Made by a program: the position numbers and the translations under genes
Part shown: positions 11,073 to 28,012 of the stretch, in pieces
Layout of the letters: each line of letters opens with the position of its first letter
How positions within the stretch are numbered: the stretch's first letter is position 1
Notes under the pieces: generated by a model
What the model saw: the letters and a program-made list of their open reading frames with translations, nothing else
The model's database searches: none
What the model was told of the DNA's origin: nothing
DNA from: Ctenosaura bakeri
Lineage: Eukaryota; Chordata; Lepidosauria; Squamata; Iguanidae
Length of the DNA stretch: 64,000 bases
Reading direction: 5' to 3'
Assembly: GCA_948474755.1 (NCBI GenBank)
Contig: CAOLHI010001304.1
Span: 337,798 to 401,797, forward strand

Positions 11073-12123
11073 TGCATGCTGTATCTAATAGATATAAGAT
11101 TTTCTATATATTGCATTTATATTTTCTAAATAGTCCTATGTAGTTGTTCAGAATTAAAGCTATTAGCATGCTAGACATACATGTTAATTATGTTCCACTC
11201 AAATTTCATAGCAGTTCAGTTTTGTGATAAAAGTTCAGGAGCTCAGGAAAGCAAAGACTGTCAGCATAATCAAACTTGTAAAAGCCAGGAATTAAGTATA
11301 TCCATCTACTACGTTGTCTTCAGACAATAATTCACATTTTGACATTTTAGTACTTTCCCAGATTCATTTACCACCATTGTCCAAGAAATTATTAATATTC
11401 AGTGGGGCTGTGTACTACATGTGATCTTTGCTGATGCCTAATAGAAACCTGTGACATGTTATTGAGGTCCCACATTGACCTTTTCATTATGCCGCTTTGA
11501 GTCGACAGTCCATTCATTTCCCTTCTGAATATTTAAGGAAATGACAAGTAGAAAGGACAGCCAAATGCATTTGCAGAATTCTTAAAGGCTTGTAACCTAA
11601 AACAACACAGAACATTCTTTTTATAGTATTATTTTCCAAAGCCACTGACTGTTCCTAGTCTCTTTGTTAGAAAGTCATTAAATGTTTGGGGTTTGCCCAA
11701 ATATTCCCAAAATCTGTAGAAGTTTAACAGCATGGGTTTTGTTTTTGTTTTTGCTTTTTTGATTCTCACTCTAAAGAATATTTGCCTAACTTACATATCA
11801 TGAAACAATAGTGAGAATGCTGTTTTCTTAGCATACCTGTGAAATTTAATACAAATTACTGGGCTATCAGAGATCTGAGAAAGTTTTTCAGTTGATGAAC
11901 CACAGTTCTGTAATCTCACCACTCCTGTTTTCTTTGGTAATGTCATCTTTGCTGGAGCCAACCATCCATCATTTACATACAATCAGATTACTGTTGCACA
12001 GCCTACTGAAACTGACAGGTAAAGATCACTACAAAGTGTGCACGGGATAGAAGCAGTCAATTCCTGGTGGCTCTGATCTAGAATGCACCAAATGTCTTCA
12101 GCAGTCTACATGCCTATACATGG
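11073..12123. other. No recognised feature
   Basis: AT-rich intron sequence without a repeat or open frame that I can name. Confidence 0.5.
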
Positions 12124-12192
12124 GATCATAGAATCATAGAGTTGGAAGAGACCACAAGGGCGATCAAGTCTAATCCCCAAATCTATGCACTG
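12124..12192 (-). mobile_element. CR1 3'-end fragment, antisense
   Basis: ATCATAGAATCATAGAGTTG followed by GAAGAGACCACAAGGGCGAT and CAAGTCTAATCCCC is the reverse complement of a CR1 3' end with its ATTCTATG tail. Only the last 70 bp or so remain. Confidence 0.75.
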
Positions 12193-12235
12193 ACATAAGC
12201 ATTGATATGGAAAGCCTTCTAGAGCAAGGAGGTAA

Positions 12236-12333
12236 TCCAGATGCTGCCGGACTGTGGCTCCCAACCCTCCTCACCTTTGGCTGTGCTGCCTTGGGCTACT
12301 AGGCACTGCAGTCCAACAATATCTGGAGATATA
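12236..12333. repeat. Short palindromic MITE-like repeat, CCAGATG...CATCTGG type
   Basis: CCAGATGCTGCCGGACTG pairs with GCAGTCCAACAATATCTGG about 60 bp away. The interior (TTTGGCTGTGCTGCC) is the usual loop of this squamate palindrome. Confidence 0.5.
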
Positions 12334-17769
<5,436 letters not shown>

Positions 17770-17772
17770 ATA

Positions 17773-17948
17773 GGCCATTTCTGCACTACACTGTTATAGT
17801 GCTATTATTCTACTTTCAACATCCTATGGAATCCTGGGGTTTGTTTAGTGAGGGGCATCTTTGGCCTCAGTAAACTACAAACCTCAGAATTCCACAGGAT
17901 GTTGAAAGTGGAATAATAGCACTATAACAGCGTAGTGCGGCAATGGCC
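17773..17948. mobile_element. GGCC-TIR DNA element, palindromic MITE, copy 1
   Basis: 176 bp that is almost one inverted repeat. The left arm (GGCCATTTCTGCACTACACT, GTTATAGTGCTATTATT, TTTCAACATCC, TATGGAATCCTGGGG) is mirrored by the right arm (CCACAGGATGTTGAAAGTGG, AATAATAGCACTATAAC, TGCGGCAATGGCC). ATA flanks both sides (17770-17772 and 17949-17951), a perfect 3-bp target duplication. There is no coding capacity, so mobility would have needed a transposase from elsewhere. Confidence 0.85.
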
Positions 17949-17956
17949 ATAGACAA

Positions 17957-18158
17957 GGCCGTTTCTGCATTACACTGTTACAATGCTATCATTCCACTTT
18001 CAACATCCTATGGAATCCAGGGGTTTGCAGGTTAATGAGAGGCATTTAGAATTCTCAGCCAGAGAGCTCTTTGGACTCAATAAACTATAAACCCCAGAAC
18101 TCCACAAGATGTTGAAAGTGAGATAATAGCACTATAACAATGTAGTGTGGAAATGGCC
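17957..18158. mobile_element. GGCC-TIR DNA element, palindromic MITE, copy 2
   Basis: 202 bp with the same arms as copy 1 and a slightly longer loop (GAGAGGCATTTAGAATTCTC). Flanks are CAA and AAA, a mismatched duplication. It begins only eight bases after copy 1 ends. Confidence 0.8.
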
Positions 18159-18812
18159 AAAGACAGATTTGGCTTTCTGTTCTGCCCATAGGTATGGGTG
18201 TGTCATGTCCATTGAACAATTGGGGGAAGCTGGAGGAAATACACAGAGCAAAATGATACAATTCCATGAAAATATAAGAAATGGTTGAGCCAAACAATTA
18301 CTAGCACCATTTTGTTACCATTTTCTGAAATATGTTAATTAGACAATGTTCATCCAAAGAATTGCTGTCACCATTTTTTTACAGTTTTTTGAAACATGTT
18401 TAGAATTAATTGGATGGTGTTTTTCAAGAAAACACTTGCAAAAGTAATGGAATAGCAGGGAACAGCAAAAACTGATTCTCAAAATAGTTTTCCAAAATAA
18501 ATAAATAAATGGACAAAACCCAGGCAAAAAGTAGGGCTCTCAGTTCCACCTAGAATGTTGTAAGTTCAAACTTACATTTCTTGTACGATTAGAAACATTC
18601 CTTCTCGAAGCACTAATGAGTGCACATATAACAGCAGGTAATTGGCAACTATACTAGACACCTTGACGTAGACCAGACAGACCTAAACGCATCCTTGAAC
18701 ACTCAGTGATTAATGACACTGTTCTTGCCCAGTGATTCTAGAAAAAAAAACAACCCAAGTACATTACCCACAAGTTGCAGAACACACAAGTAACAAAAGC
18801 ATAAAGATTCTA

Positions 18813-18900
18813 ACATAAGAAGTTGCCTTATATGGACCTTTGGTCTATCTAGGGCTGTTCTACAGAGGGCAAATGTTTCAGGTCTTGGCAGGATTGTTGC
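18813..18900 (+). repeat. Fragment of a common squamate interspersed repeat
   Basis: CATAAGAAGTTGCCTTATAT, GACCTTTGGTCTATCTAGG and the following CTGTTCTACAGAGGG match the start of a repeat seen across squamate genomes. I recognise the pattern but not its family name. Confidence 0.4.
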
Positions 18901-19127
18901 TGTACTTACTGTTTCTATCTTTTTTAAAAAAATTCAGATGATGTTTTGAAAATCGCTGAATATGTTAAACTCCCTCCCTTGCTTTTTCATTATATTTTCC
19001 TCCTACCCAACCAGCAACTTTCTTTTAAAGGAAATCTTTGTTTTCCTTTTGTGTTACTTCAAAATTTCCTTAAAAGCCTGTAAAGTAGTAGGCTTATCAT
19101 ACTTTCCACCCCCCCACCCCCCCACAC

Positions 19128-19260
19128 GTGTGGTGGAATATCTTCTTTGGGGTTTTTTAAACAGATGCTATGGTCATCTGTCAGAGTGCTTTGACTATGT
19201 AGTCCTTCATGACACGTGATTGGACTGGATGGCCCTTGCCTCTATGATTCCATGATTCTA
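19128..19260 (+). mobile_element. CR1 3'-end fragment
   Basis: TGGTGGAATATCTTCTTTGG, GATTGGACTGGATGGCCCTT and a tail of CTATGATTCCATGATTCTA mark a diverged CR1 3' end, truncated to about 130 bp. Confidence 0.75.
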
Positions 19261-19552
19261 CCAACAGCAGTAATACCCTTTTTATGCTCTTGAAGTAGTA
19301 ACTCACTTATACTAACTCACAAGGCTTTGAGACCCCCACAAACAGAATGGTCTTGCCCAGGTGCTGAAGTGAAGGGGCATGAGGAGTAGCTGCTGGCCAC
19401 TCCGCAATCCCCCTCTCCTTTCCAGGGCTGGAATCCACCATGGTACCTGGCCTAGGTGGAAGCAGCTTGGAGAAGCCCAGCCCACGCCACCTATAGCAGG
19501 CAGTGCTTGAGTACAGAGCCTAGCTTTCAAAGAGCAAAGGGACAGTTCTCCT

Positions 19553-20500
19553 AAAATGGGATCCAAGGCAGTTTGCCAGAAATTAAAAGAAATTACAGCT
19601 ACAACTATCATGCAGAAATTAGAAAGAACCAATAAACAGTTCAATTAAAGGCCCTTTCCGCACCGGCCTATTAAAACGGTGCAGAGCAACCTTCTTCTGC
19701 ACTGTGGAGTGGACTGGGGCAGACTACTTTTTGTAGTTCCACACCTCAGTCCGCTCTGGAGCGACCAGAACTGGTTGCACAGAGTGCTTTTTAAAAAACC
19801 TCTTTTAAGAGGTTTTTAAAAAGTATGGAGTGTGCGACCCCGTGTCACTCCATTGCCGCGCTACGGTGCAGATTTGTAGGCACGCACTAGTGCGTGCCTG
19901 CAGATCTGCCGGGGGCGGGCTTTAGGCTGGTGAGCTTCTCCGGTTGGTGGAGGGCCTCCACCAACCAGAAGCCACCATTTTGGATGCCAGAGCAGTGCGG
20001 AGCGACAAGCTCGCACTGCTCCTCGTCCCGACAGACTCACCCGGACCCACCAAAAAGCCGGTGAGTAGTGGCAGGGAGCGTTTCCCTCGCTACGTGTGGA
20101 ATGGGCCAAAATCAAAAAGATAAAACAGTTTAACACATATTTAAAACAGCATTAGAAAAGATGGGAGCACAGCACAACACTTTAAAAGATCATTCTGCCA
20201 CATAAGTTAAGACCTAAAGGCCTGCTGGCAGAAAGAGAGCAGGGAGGAGGCCACCCCAACCTGTCATGTTTCACAGCCCGAAAGCAGCCACTGAAAAAGT
20301 TCTTTCATGTCTTCACTAAACATCCCAGTGATGTGATGGTAGAGGAACTGAGAGAAAGCTCTCCCCTGCGAATCTTAATATTAGGTCCAACTTGCATGTC
20401 TGCTGCTCATCAATCTGCTTCCTGACTGGGGCTCCTCATCTACTGTGCAATCACCAGTCAGGTTGACACCTTTTTCCTGTATGCACAGGTATACATGGCG
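19553..20500 (-). mobile_element. L2-type LINE 3' region, antisense, split by a DNA element
   Basis: The left edge (GGGATCCAAGGCAGTTTGCC) is the reverse complement of the L2 tail block seen at 38510 (GGCTTGGATCCCATTTGGG). A/T-rich 3' UTR follows, interrupted by the element at 19650-20107. The remainder to about 20500 on the minus strand resembles the C-terminal L2 coding end. It shares spaced words with 35440-35600, such as AGAGAAAGCTCTC. Badly decayed; the right edge is approximate. Confidence 0.5.
19650..20107. mobile_element. GGCC-TIR DNA element, 458-bp type
   Basis: Ends GGCCCTTTCCGCACC and GTGTGGAATGGGCC with a perfect AAA duplication (19647-19649 and 20108-20110), inserted in an antisense L2. 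The interior (GGAGTGGACTGGGG, GGGGGCGGGCTTTAGG, GCCACCATTTTGGATGCCAG, AGCAGTGCGGAGCGA) is shared with the copies at 50875, 54251 and 54687. A 37-bp near-perfect hairpin lies at 19787-19823. GC content is well above the surrounding intron. No transposase frame. Confidence 0.85.
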
Positions 20501-20513
20501 GCTGTCTAGAAGG

Positions 20514-22890
20514 TTCATAGAATGATAGAGCTGGGAGGGGTTCTACAGGCCATCAGATCCAAATCCCTACTCATTGCAGGATCTCCAGCTAGAGCATCCC
20601 TTGCAGGTAACTATCTAGCCTCTTTTGGGAGACATTTGGAGAGAGACACCTCATCACCTCTCCAGGCAATTTGGTTTCATTGCCAAACTGCTCTCACTGT
20701 CAAGAAGTTCATGCTAAACTTCAATCAAAATCTACCCTCCTGTAACTTAAAACCATTTAACCTAGTTGTGTCCTCTGAGGAAACAGGGGACAAGCTGGCA
20801 CAATCCTTTTTATGGCAGCCCTTGAAGTATTTAAAGAGTGTGTTCATGTCACCCCCCTCAGTCTTCTCTTTACCAAGCTGAATATGCCCAGCTCTGTCAA
20901 ACTCACCTCATATGTTTTATTTTCCCATACCTCTTATCATCCTCAGTGACCTTCTGTCAACTTTCTCCAACTTGTCTATATCTTTCTTAATATGAGGCAC
21001 CCAGAACTGAACATGGTACAGGAAGTCCCCCATATCCATAGAAGATATGGATGGCAAAAAAAAAAAAACCTGCTATATTTTGACCCCAAATTGGGTGAGA
21101 AGGTCAAGGATGGGGACAGCTTGACCAGCCAGCTCCGCCTGCCTGCTTGCCTGCCTGCCTGCCTGCCAGCAGGGCTTGGCAAGCAACACCCCCAGTGGGT
21201 GCCAGCCCAGCTGATCAGACCCAAGTGCCTCTCTCAGCAAGGAAGGAGTGGGCTGGGCTTCCCATGCCTTCCTCAGCCATGTGGCTTCAGATAGCTGGGC
21301 TTCCCATTTCTCTCTCAGCCAAAGGAGTATCCACCTCCTTCCTCAGCTAAGAGAGGTGCATGGCTCCACAGAGGTGGGCTTCCTGTGCCTCTCTTAGCCA
21401 AAGAAAGTGTCTCCCTCACTCACTCACTCCTCAGCCAAGAGAGGCACACGTCTTGTCCCATGCCTCTCTCATCCAAGGAAGGAGTATCCCTCCTACTTTG
21501 GCCAAGCAGATGGAGGGGGAGCTGTGTACCTCTCTCAGGTACACAGCTCCCCTTCATCTCCTTGGGGAGAGAAGGAGACTCCATCATCAGTCAAGAGGAG
21601 GTAGCTGCACCTCACCAAGATTGGTGCAGGGATCTGTGAACCTCTATCTGATTGGGAGAGAGGGAGAGTCCTTTCTCAGCTGACAATGGCATGGGGGTCC
21701 AGCTGCATATAGCCAGGACGCTGGCTGGCAACAGCAACCATGGAGTGGATCAAGGGTAAGTGAAACCATGGATACTACCCTGGTGGATACCGGAGGCCTA
21801 CTGTACTCCAGATGAGGTCTGACCAGTACAGAATAAAGGGGGACTGTTACTTCCCTTGACTTGGAAATTATGTTTCTATTATTGCAAGATAATATTTGCC
21901 TTCCTTGCTACAGCATCACACAGCTGCCTCACATTCAACTTATGATCAACAATAATCCCAAGATTCATATCTTTTTCATATGTAGTATTGCTGAGCCAAA
22001 TATCCCCAATCATATACCTGTGCATTTGGTTTCTGTAGCATAAATGTTTCTCTTTTTATATTCTCTTCACTATTGAATTGCATTGTATTAACTTCAGCCC
22101 AGTTTTCTGGTCTAACAAGGTCTTTTTCAATTCTTTTCCTGTCTTCCAATGTGTTAGGTAGCCCTCCCAGTTTGTATTTTCTGAAAATTTGGTAAAGATT
22201 CCCTCTACCCTATCACCCAAACGTTGATAAAAAAATATATATTGAAGAGTGTCAGCCACAGCTCAGAACCCTTCAGCACTCCATTTAAGATGTTCTTCCA
22301 ATTTAAAACATAGCCACTGATGACAATTCTTTGAGCATGGTTTTACAACCAAATATGGATCCATTTGATGGTATTTCTGTTCCATATTTAATCATTTTGC
22401 TAATCATTTTGCTAATCAAAATATCATAGGGGTCCTTATCAAATGCTTACCTGAAATTCAGATAAATGACATCCACAGAATTCCCACCATCTACAAAACT
22501 AGTGACTTGATTTTAAAAAGATATAGGGTTGTTTTGGCAGAATTTGTTCTTGACAGACCCCTCCTGGTTCCTACTAATCACTTTATTGTCATCAGGATGC
22601 TTGGAGCCTCCTGTATAATCTGTTTGATATTTTTCCTGGTATTGTTTCTTGGATATATTTTTTTTTTGCCTCTGTTTGTTTGTTTGTTTTGAAAAGAAGG
22701 ACAATGTTTGCTCATCTCCTCTGGCACTTCATCCATTCTCCAAGATTTCTGAAAAATAATGGAAAGTGGTTGTGCAAGTACGTCAGCAAGTTCCTTTAAT
22801 ATTCTGAGATGCAGTTAATCTGGCCCTGAAGATCTGAGTTCATTTTGGTTAACTCGGCGATTCCTGATTAACTCTTTATCAGTCTTGGTT
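20514..22890 (-). mobile_element. CR1 LINE, antisense, with recognisable reverse transcriptase
   Basis: The left edge (TCATAGAATGATAGAGCTGG) is the 3' end of a CR1. Reading leftward on the minus strand from 22890, the translated remnants carry the CR1 reverse-transcriptase signature (KNKFCQNNP..., VTSFVDGGNSVDVIYLNF, expected before KAFDTV), near 22440-22560. The middle and 3' blocks (for example CACCCAGAACTGAACATGGTA on the plus strand) match the well-known CR1 3' third. Several stops show decay. A Tigger-like element interrupts it at 21019-21803, and CR1 resumes exactly at CTCCAGATGAGGTCTGACC. Confidence 0.88.
21019..21803. mobile_element. Tigger-like (TA-duplicating) non-autonomous DNA element inside CR1
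   Basis: 785 bp with inverted ends CAGGAAGTCCCCCATATCCA and the complement of TGGATACCGGAGGCCTACTG, flanked by TA on both sides (21017-21018 and 21804-21805). Removing it rejoins CR1 sequence without loss. The interior has a CCTG-type tract at 21138-21170 and degenerate repeats of CTCTCAGCCAAGGAAGGAG-like units over about 21220-21660. The superfamily (Tc1/mariner, pogo/Tigger branch) is inferred from TA target and the CAGTC-CCTCC style of end. Confidence 0.8.
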
Positions 22891-22899
22891 TGCACATAT

Positions 22900-23057
22900 T
22901 TGTTTTTAATACAGTGTTTTAATTTCATATACTATTTAATACTTTTTTTTTTTACTTTTGAACTGCATTTTTTTAACTGCTCTGTTTTAATTTATACTTT
23001 AAGCCATTTTGAATCCTGTTAGGGAGAAAAGCAGGAAAATAAATAAATAAATAAAAT
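22900..23057 (+). mobile_element. L2-type LINE 3' tail with AAAT repeat
   Basis: TTTTAATTTATACTTTAAGCC, then TTTTGAATCCTGTTAGGGAG, then AAAAGCAGGAAAATAAATAAA is an L2 3' end; the tail runs as AAAT units to 23053. Only the UTR remains. Confidence 0.6.
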
Positions 23058-25214
23058 TAATAGATTCAGCACAAACAATCAAGAAGCACCAAAAAAGCAA
23101 CACAGAATCAGGAAGGAGTCAAGTCGAATTGGCATCAGTGATAGAGAATTGCCATCACAAGGAATCGAAAGGTACCAGAAAGGACCAGCACATTTTAAGG
23201 ACAGCAATGACCTAAATTCAATTTTAGTCCTAATAAGAGCAGATCCTTTGAATCAGTGGGAGCACAAGTCAACACTTACATAAGTTCCATGAGTTAATAA
23301 GTCTACTCTAATAAAGACTATCAGTTGGATTTAGGCCAATATTATACGAAGATACTCAGCTTCATCAAAGAGAGGATTTAATCAGCTACCAAAGAAAAAC
23401 AATCATATCTCAGTTCAGTACTTCAGGCCATCTATCTAGATAGAAGAAGAAATTGCATGACCAGGTCCCCTAATCTTTGAAATCAATGTGTCTATGAAAA
23501 TCAGAAGTACTAGTTGAAGATTTTGGACCATACAGTAAGAGGATCTCGGTCAAGGACACTATAGACAATAAACCACTAATGAGACATCACATTTATCAAA
23601 AGTCATAAGAATGTTTTGTTGGGAGAAAACCTGTTCAATTGACAAGTTCCATTATTTAAAGATCAGGAATCTAGATGCCAGGGTTATTATATCATATTTA
23701 GTAAGTTAGTTATTACTTTCATCTAAGGGTACCTTCATATTTATGGAATACAGTGCTTTCTAACCTGAGGAACTGCCATCTATCACTTGAATGATTTTTT
23801 AAAATGTTATCTGTGTGTTTGCATACATACATATACATATATTAAAGAACATAACAGTGTGCTGAGTTATAAATGAGCATTGGAATTTTTTTTTTTAAAA
23901 AAAGTATGTCCTGAAGAAAGATAACAAGAACTTCAGAAATATCAGCAAAGTGATAAACTGGAACAGCAGAAACAAAACACCTCTAAAAATGTTCCAAATG
24001 TTTACAGTCCTCCATCCTAAATGTATTTTTCCCTTATTTCTTCTCCCCACTCAGCCAACAGCCTCTTTGGCCCAATTAATAGTTGTGAAATACCATCAGC
24101 TTTATTTCAGTCAAGTACACACCAGTGCAGGTCATGGCAACAAAAACGTGTCTGAAGATTTACGATACAATAGGCCTGTGATAGAATTTTTATACTCAAT
24201 TTTCTTTCTTGTCAGAGACTTGTAGTAATTTACAGCAGATTTTTTTTCAGGAAACTTCCCCAATATTTTTCTGCTCCTTTGGTATGGGGTAACACTTTAA
24301 AGGACCTTAAAGACTTTGACTTGCATGATTTGAAACATGTTTAATAACTCCCACAGGGCAACTAAACAATCTTCACACCATATTAAAGGAAAGTCAAAGC
24401 AATAACTCCTCGACATCAGAAAGTACGTTTTAAAACACAAATATACCAGAGAGAGAGAGAGAGAGAGCATGGAACTTGCAGTTACCAGTGCTAAAGATTA
24501 ATAGAATGCTACGGCAATATTAACATTTACAAGAAACCACACTAAAGAAATGTCTCTGGAGTACCTACAGTTTGCATATATCTGAATAATACAGGCTGAC
24601 CACTAGATCAATGCATTAGCATGAGAATCAGTTGCTATTATTTCCCCGTTCCCACATTTCCCTCTAGTTATCTAATCATGGAATGGAGATAAACAGAATT
24701 ATGGTAACTGGCCTCACCTCTCAACCTTCTCCTGCCATCCATATGTTGGGCACATGTTATACAGCTCAAACACAACAGTTATTCTAGATTCTGTTAACTG
24801 AATAGATAGATGAGTGTATAAGAAGAGGGCAGAAGATGTCTTCTGACCACAGCTCAGGAGGTAATTTTTAAGATGGATAAGTCCGACAACATACTGAATC
24901 TGTATGTAACAGAACAGTGATAGGATGGAACTTAGAAAAACATAAGCCTGGAAAAACATAAGACTTTAAAAATATACTAGCAGTACTTTTTTCCACATTT
25001 CATGTTTTGAAATAACCACAATCTCTTTCCTTCCCAAAGTTATTTGCTCTATAGAGAAGATTCCACATCTTGGGGCTGCCCCCACCATCAGGCAGAACTG
25101 AGACAATCACCTTAGGCAACAGATATTGGGTACCATAAAAGGGACACAAATTAAAAATTATTTAATGTATTGGCTTTATGCCTGTATTCCAAAGGAGAGG
25201 AACCTATGGAATTT
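23058..25214 (-). other. GRM8: Intron sequence without recognised transposon
   Basis: An A/T-rich tract at 23886-23905 and a GA microsatellite at 24451-24468 are the only structured parts I see. Confidence 0.4.
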
Positions 25215-25340
25215 GATTATTATTAGCTACATTTATATCTTGTCTTTCTTCAGTGGAGCTCACAGCAACATATATCGGTGACCTCTTCCTTCTTTTATTC
25301 CCACAACAACACTGTCAGGTAGCTCACTTTTTCTGCATGA
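25215..25340 (-). mobile_element. LINE tail fragment (L2/CR1-like), antisense
   Basis: TTGATTATTATTAGCTACAT, TTATATCTTGTCTTTCTTC, GTGGAGCTCACAGCAACAT and TTATTCCCACAACAACACTG follow the order of the common squamate 'cctttcttcc...ggagctcaaggc' tail read in reverse. Short and diverged. Confidence 0.4.
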
Positions 25341-25639
25341 TGTACCAAAATAACTGGACAATACTGGGTAGTTGTATTCAACCATCCCATGGGAGAGACA
25401 GGGGTGGAGTGAAGAAGTCTGCTTTGCCTCAGGCAGTAAAATATATGAGGTTGGCATATAGAACGCTCAGGGTTGACTTTAAAATAAATAAAAACCATTA
25501 TCCAGACTGTTGGAGAATGGAAAAACAAGGCAGCAGAGAACTTACAAATTGGTATTCAGTATATAAATTTCATTTATTTTGTTTATCAATAAAAGTGACA
25601 AAGAATAAGCATTTTGGAAATTCACTGTGCATAACTAAA

Positions 25640-25790
25640 GGTAGCCATGGTAAGTTGTTACAGACCTGCAGCAAAAACAACCAAGACCTCTGGCACTTCA
25701 AAAGCTAACCTTAAAGACAAATGAATGTGAATGTATCAATAAATTAGATAGTCTTTAAGGTGACACAAAAATCTTTGTTGTCATCATTTT
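25640..25790. repeat. Unnamed repeat with inverted CTTAAAGAC / GTCTTTAAG arms
   Basis: GTAGCCATGGTAAGTTGTTA, CAGCAAAAACAACCAAGACC and CTCTGGCACTTCAAAAGCTA resemble a repeat common in turtles and squamates. CTTAAAGACAAA near 25712 is mirrored by AGTCTTTAAGGTGACAC near 25750. Confidence 0.35.
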
Positions 25791-26199
25791 TTCTCAGCTC
25801 AAAACAGGCTATCCAGCTGGCTGAATTTAATGCAAAATTTTGCTCCTTGTGCCAGTTGTATGATTTGTCATAAAGACAAGAGAGGTTGTTAATGGCTACT
25901 ATAATGTGAAGTACATACTTGGTCAGAAAATAAAAATATGTGAGCAAATCTTTAGAGCCTCAGAAAGCAATCCTAACTAGCCAAGGACCAGCTGAGCTGA
26001 CATAAGACCAGCTGAACCTGTACTGAGTCCAAGTCACTCCTAGGGTGACTTGGAAATTACTTAGCACTACTCTCAGCCTGGCCTAATTTTGTGCTGACAT
26101 TGCAGATGTATCCCTGGACTGAGGGAGATTGGATCCAGTATAACCTGGCTCCCCCTTTGACCCACCCCTTTTGCCTCTGCCTATTCTCACCTTTAGCTA

Positions 26200-26384
26200 C
26201 TTTATTGTTGTGTGTCTTCAAGTTATTTCCAACATACAGCAACCTTGAGGTTGTTCAGAAGTTTGCCTTCACCATTCTTTGAAGCAAGTGGGTCTTGTTC
26301 AAGGTTACCCAATAGATTTCCCGAGCTGACCAGGGATTCAGATCTGGTTTCCCAGAGTCCTAGTCTAACACATACCATGCTGAT
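26200..26384 (-). mobile_element. tRNA-derived SINE, antisense, internally deleted
   Basis: Plus strand shows TTGTGTGTCTTCAAGTTATT, CAGCAACCTTGAGG, GTTCAAGGTTACCCAATAG and TCCCAGAGTCCTAGTCTAAC, the reverse of a squamate tRNA-type SINE with its TTG-rich tail at the left and tRNA-like head at the right. Shorter than the copies at 34878, 49421 and 51490. Confidence 0.65.
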
Positions 26385-27639
26385 TCTTTGTTGCCTAGCA
26401 GTCCAAATGTAATATCATTTTGCATCAAAGAGGAAACCAGCCAGAAGTATTTTAATCTTTCAGAGCACAAATTTGTGTCAACAACCCTTGGGATATTCAG
26501 GAAAGCACAACCCTGAATTGCTGATGAATTGTTGTCTTATTATACATTTATCACAAATTATTAGTGTTCCCAGATATTTATCACCTTCTTTTGTATGAAA
26601 AGAAGTTCTTTGTAAGTACAAAAGCTTCATGGGAATTAAAAGGATCCTAAGAGCCTTGGAACTGAATGCTTGCTGAAGGAGAGTTAAGGTCACTCTTTGC
26701 AAATATCAGTCATATTTCTTAGTCTGCAGTATAGAGTTTGGTAAGTGTAATGATATTAAATGTACTCAGCATCAACACACATGTATCAGTAGAGAATTTT
26801 CTGCCTTTCTGTGTTGTGTGTTCATGAGTTGTGCTGCATTAATACTTTACAAGTGCACATTACTAGATTCATGTAGGATGTCCCTTGATGCCAGAATCAC
26901 ATGGTGATGATGATTCACTGGTTTTATCAGTAATGTGTGATAAAATGTATGCATTAATATCTGCTCTGATTAATATGTGATCCAAAGGAAACCAAAGTAT
27001 TTGGCACTCTTTGAAGAGTCAGCAGAAAATAGAGAAGGATCCACCTCCTGTGACTGGTAGGAGATCTAGCAAAGGTTGTCGACTCTCATTTGTTTCACAA
27101 CAGCAACAAAGCTAAACTAGCTGAAATCAATACAAGTGGGGAAAGACAGGATGGAGACATTAGATTTCTATGTCAAAGGACTGGTTCTGGTATTGAAAAG
27201 AGCACAAGAATATGCTCAGAGGCACACATTCTTTAAATCCCAAAAATGAGTTTTGTTGGTGATTCTAATTTTAGGTCCAACATCCCTGAAGTCTGCCGAC
27301 TTTTGATCTAGGAAAACAGAGAGTTAAACTCCCTGTCCCTAAGGAATCTCAATTTTTTACAACTAGATCTGCTAGGAAAAGTACAAAAATATCCACTTTG
27401 GAATAATGATGTTACTTCATTAAGTTTCTGAATAGGAAGGAATTTATTCAGATATGATTACCAAAACAAACGTCACACTCATCATTAAATAATGATTTCC
27501 CTGAGAGCCACTCCAATATATATTTTAGATTATCCATTCTGAGTTACTTATGTTCCACTTCTTTCCCCAAAACTATTATCCAGTAACAACACAGGGATCT
27601 CTGCACTGGATATGAATCAAGCAATGTTTGAGAATGTTA
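26385..27639 (-). other. GRM8: No recognised feature
   Basis: AT-rich intron; no repeat or conserved open frame recognised. Confidence 0.4.
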
Positions 27640-27715
27640 CTTTTTTAGATCACAGCTTTCAAAATCCCCTAGCCAGCAAGACCAGCACTGCCTGGGAAGA
27701 GTCTGAGAGCTGTAA
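27640..27715. repeat. Diverged short palindromic repeat
   Basis: TTACTTTTTTAGATCACAGC with AAAATCCCCTAGCCAGCAAG and, on the other side, GAAGAGTCTGAGAGCTGTA is a worn copy of the TTTGGACTAC-type palindrome at 10979-11072. An AAT/GAG-rich tract follows at 27716-27762. Confidence 0.35.
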
Positions 27716-27770
27716 ATAATGATAACAATAACAATAATACAGAGGAGGAGGAGGATAAAAACAATTCCTG

Positions 27771-28012
27771 GTATGTGTCCACATAACACAATTATAGCAG
27801 TTTTATGCTGCTTTAATTATAATGGTTCCATTCAATGGAATTCTGGGGTGTGTATTTAATGAAGTACGTTATTCTATAGTGCATTCCCTAACTACAGCAC
27901 TAGAGCTCTCCAGCAGATCATCCTAAATATCTACAGACTCCATAGTTCTATATGATAGGACCATGACAATTAAGTTGCTGTCAAAGAGCTACAACTTGCA
28001 CAGTGCAAATAC
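27771..28012. repeat. Palindromic MITE-like repeat, copy 2
   Basis: GTATGTGTCCACATAACACA at the left and the complement of TTGCACAGTGCAAATAC at the right, with CAATGGAATTCTGGGG and CCATAGTTCTATATGATAGG as inner arms. Same general build as 1047-1266 but more diverged. Confidence 0.45.

Noticed and set aside
21138..21170. CCTG tract as a pathogenic-type expansion
   Set aside because: It is a short, imperfect tract inside a transposon; nothing suggests instability.
25253..25708. 151-codon open frame
   Set aside because: It starts in a LINE tail fragment and ends in another repeat; composition and context argue against a gene.
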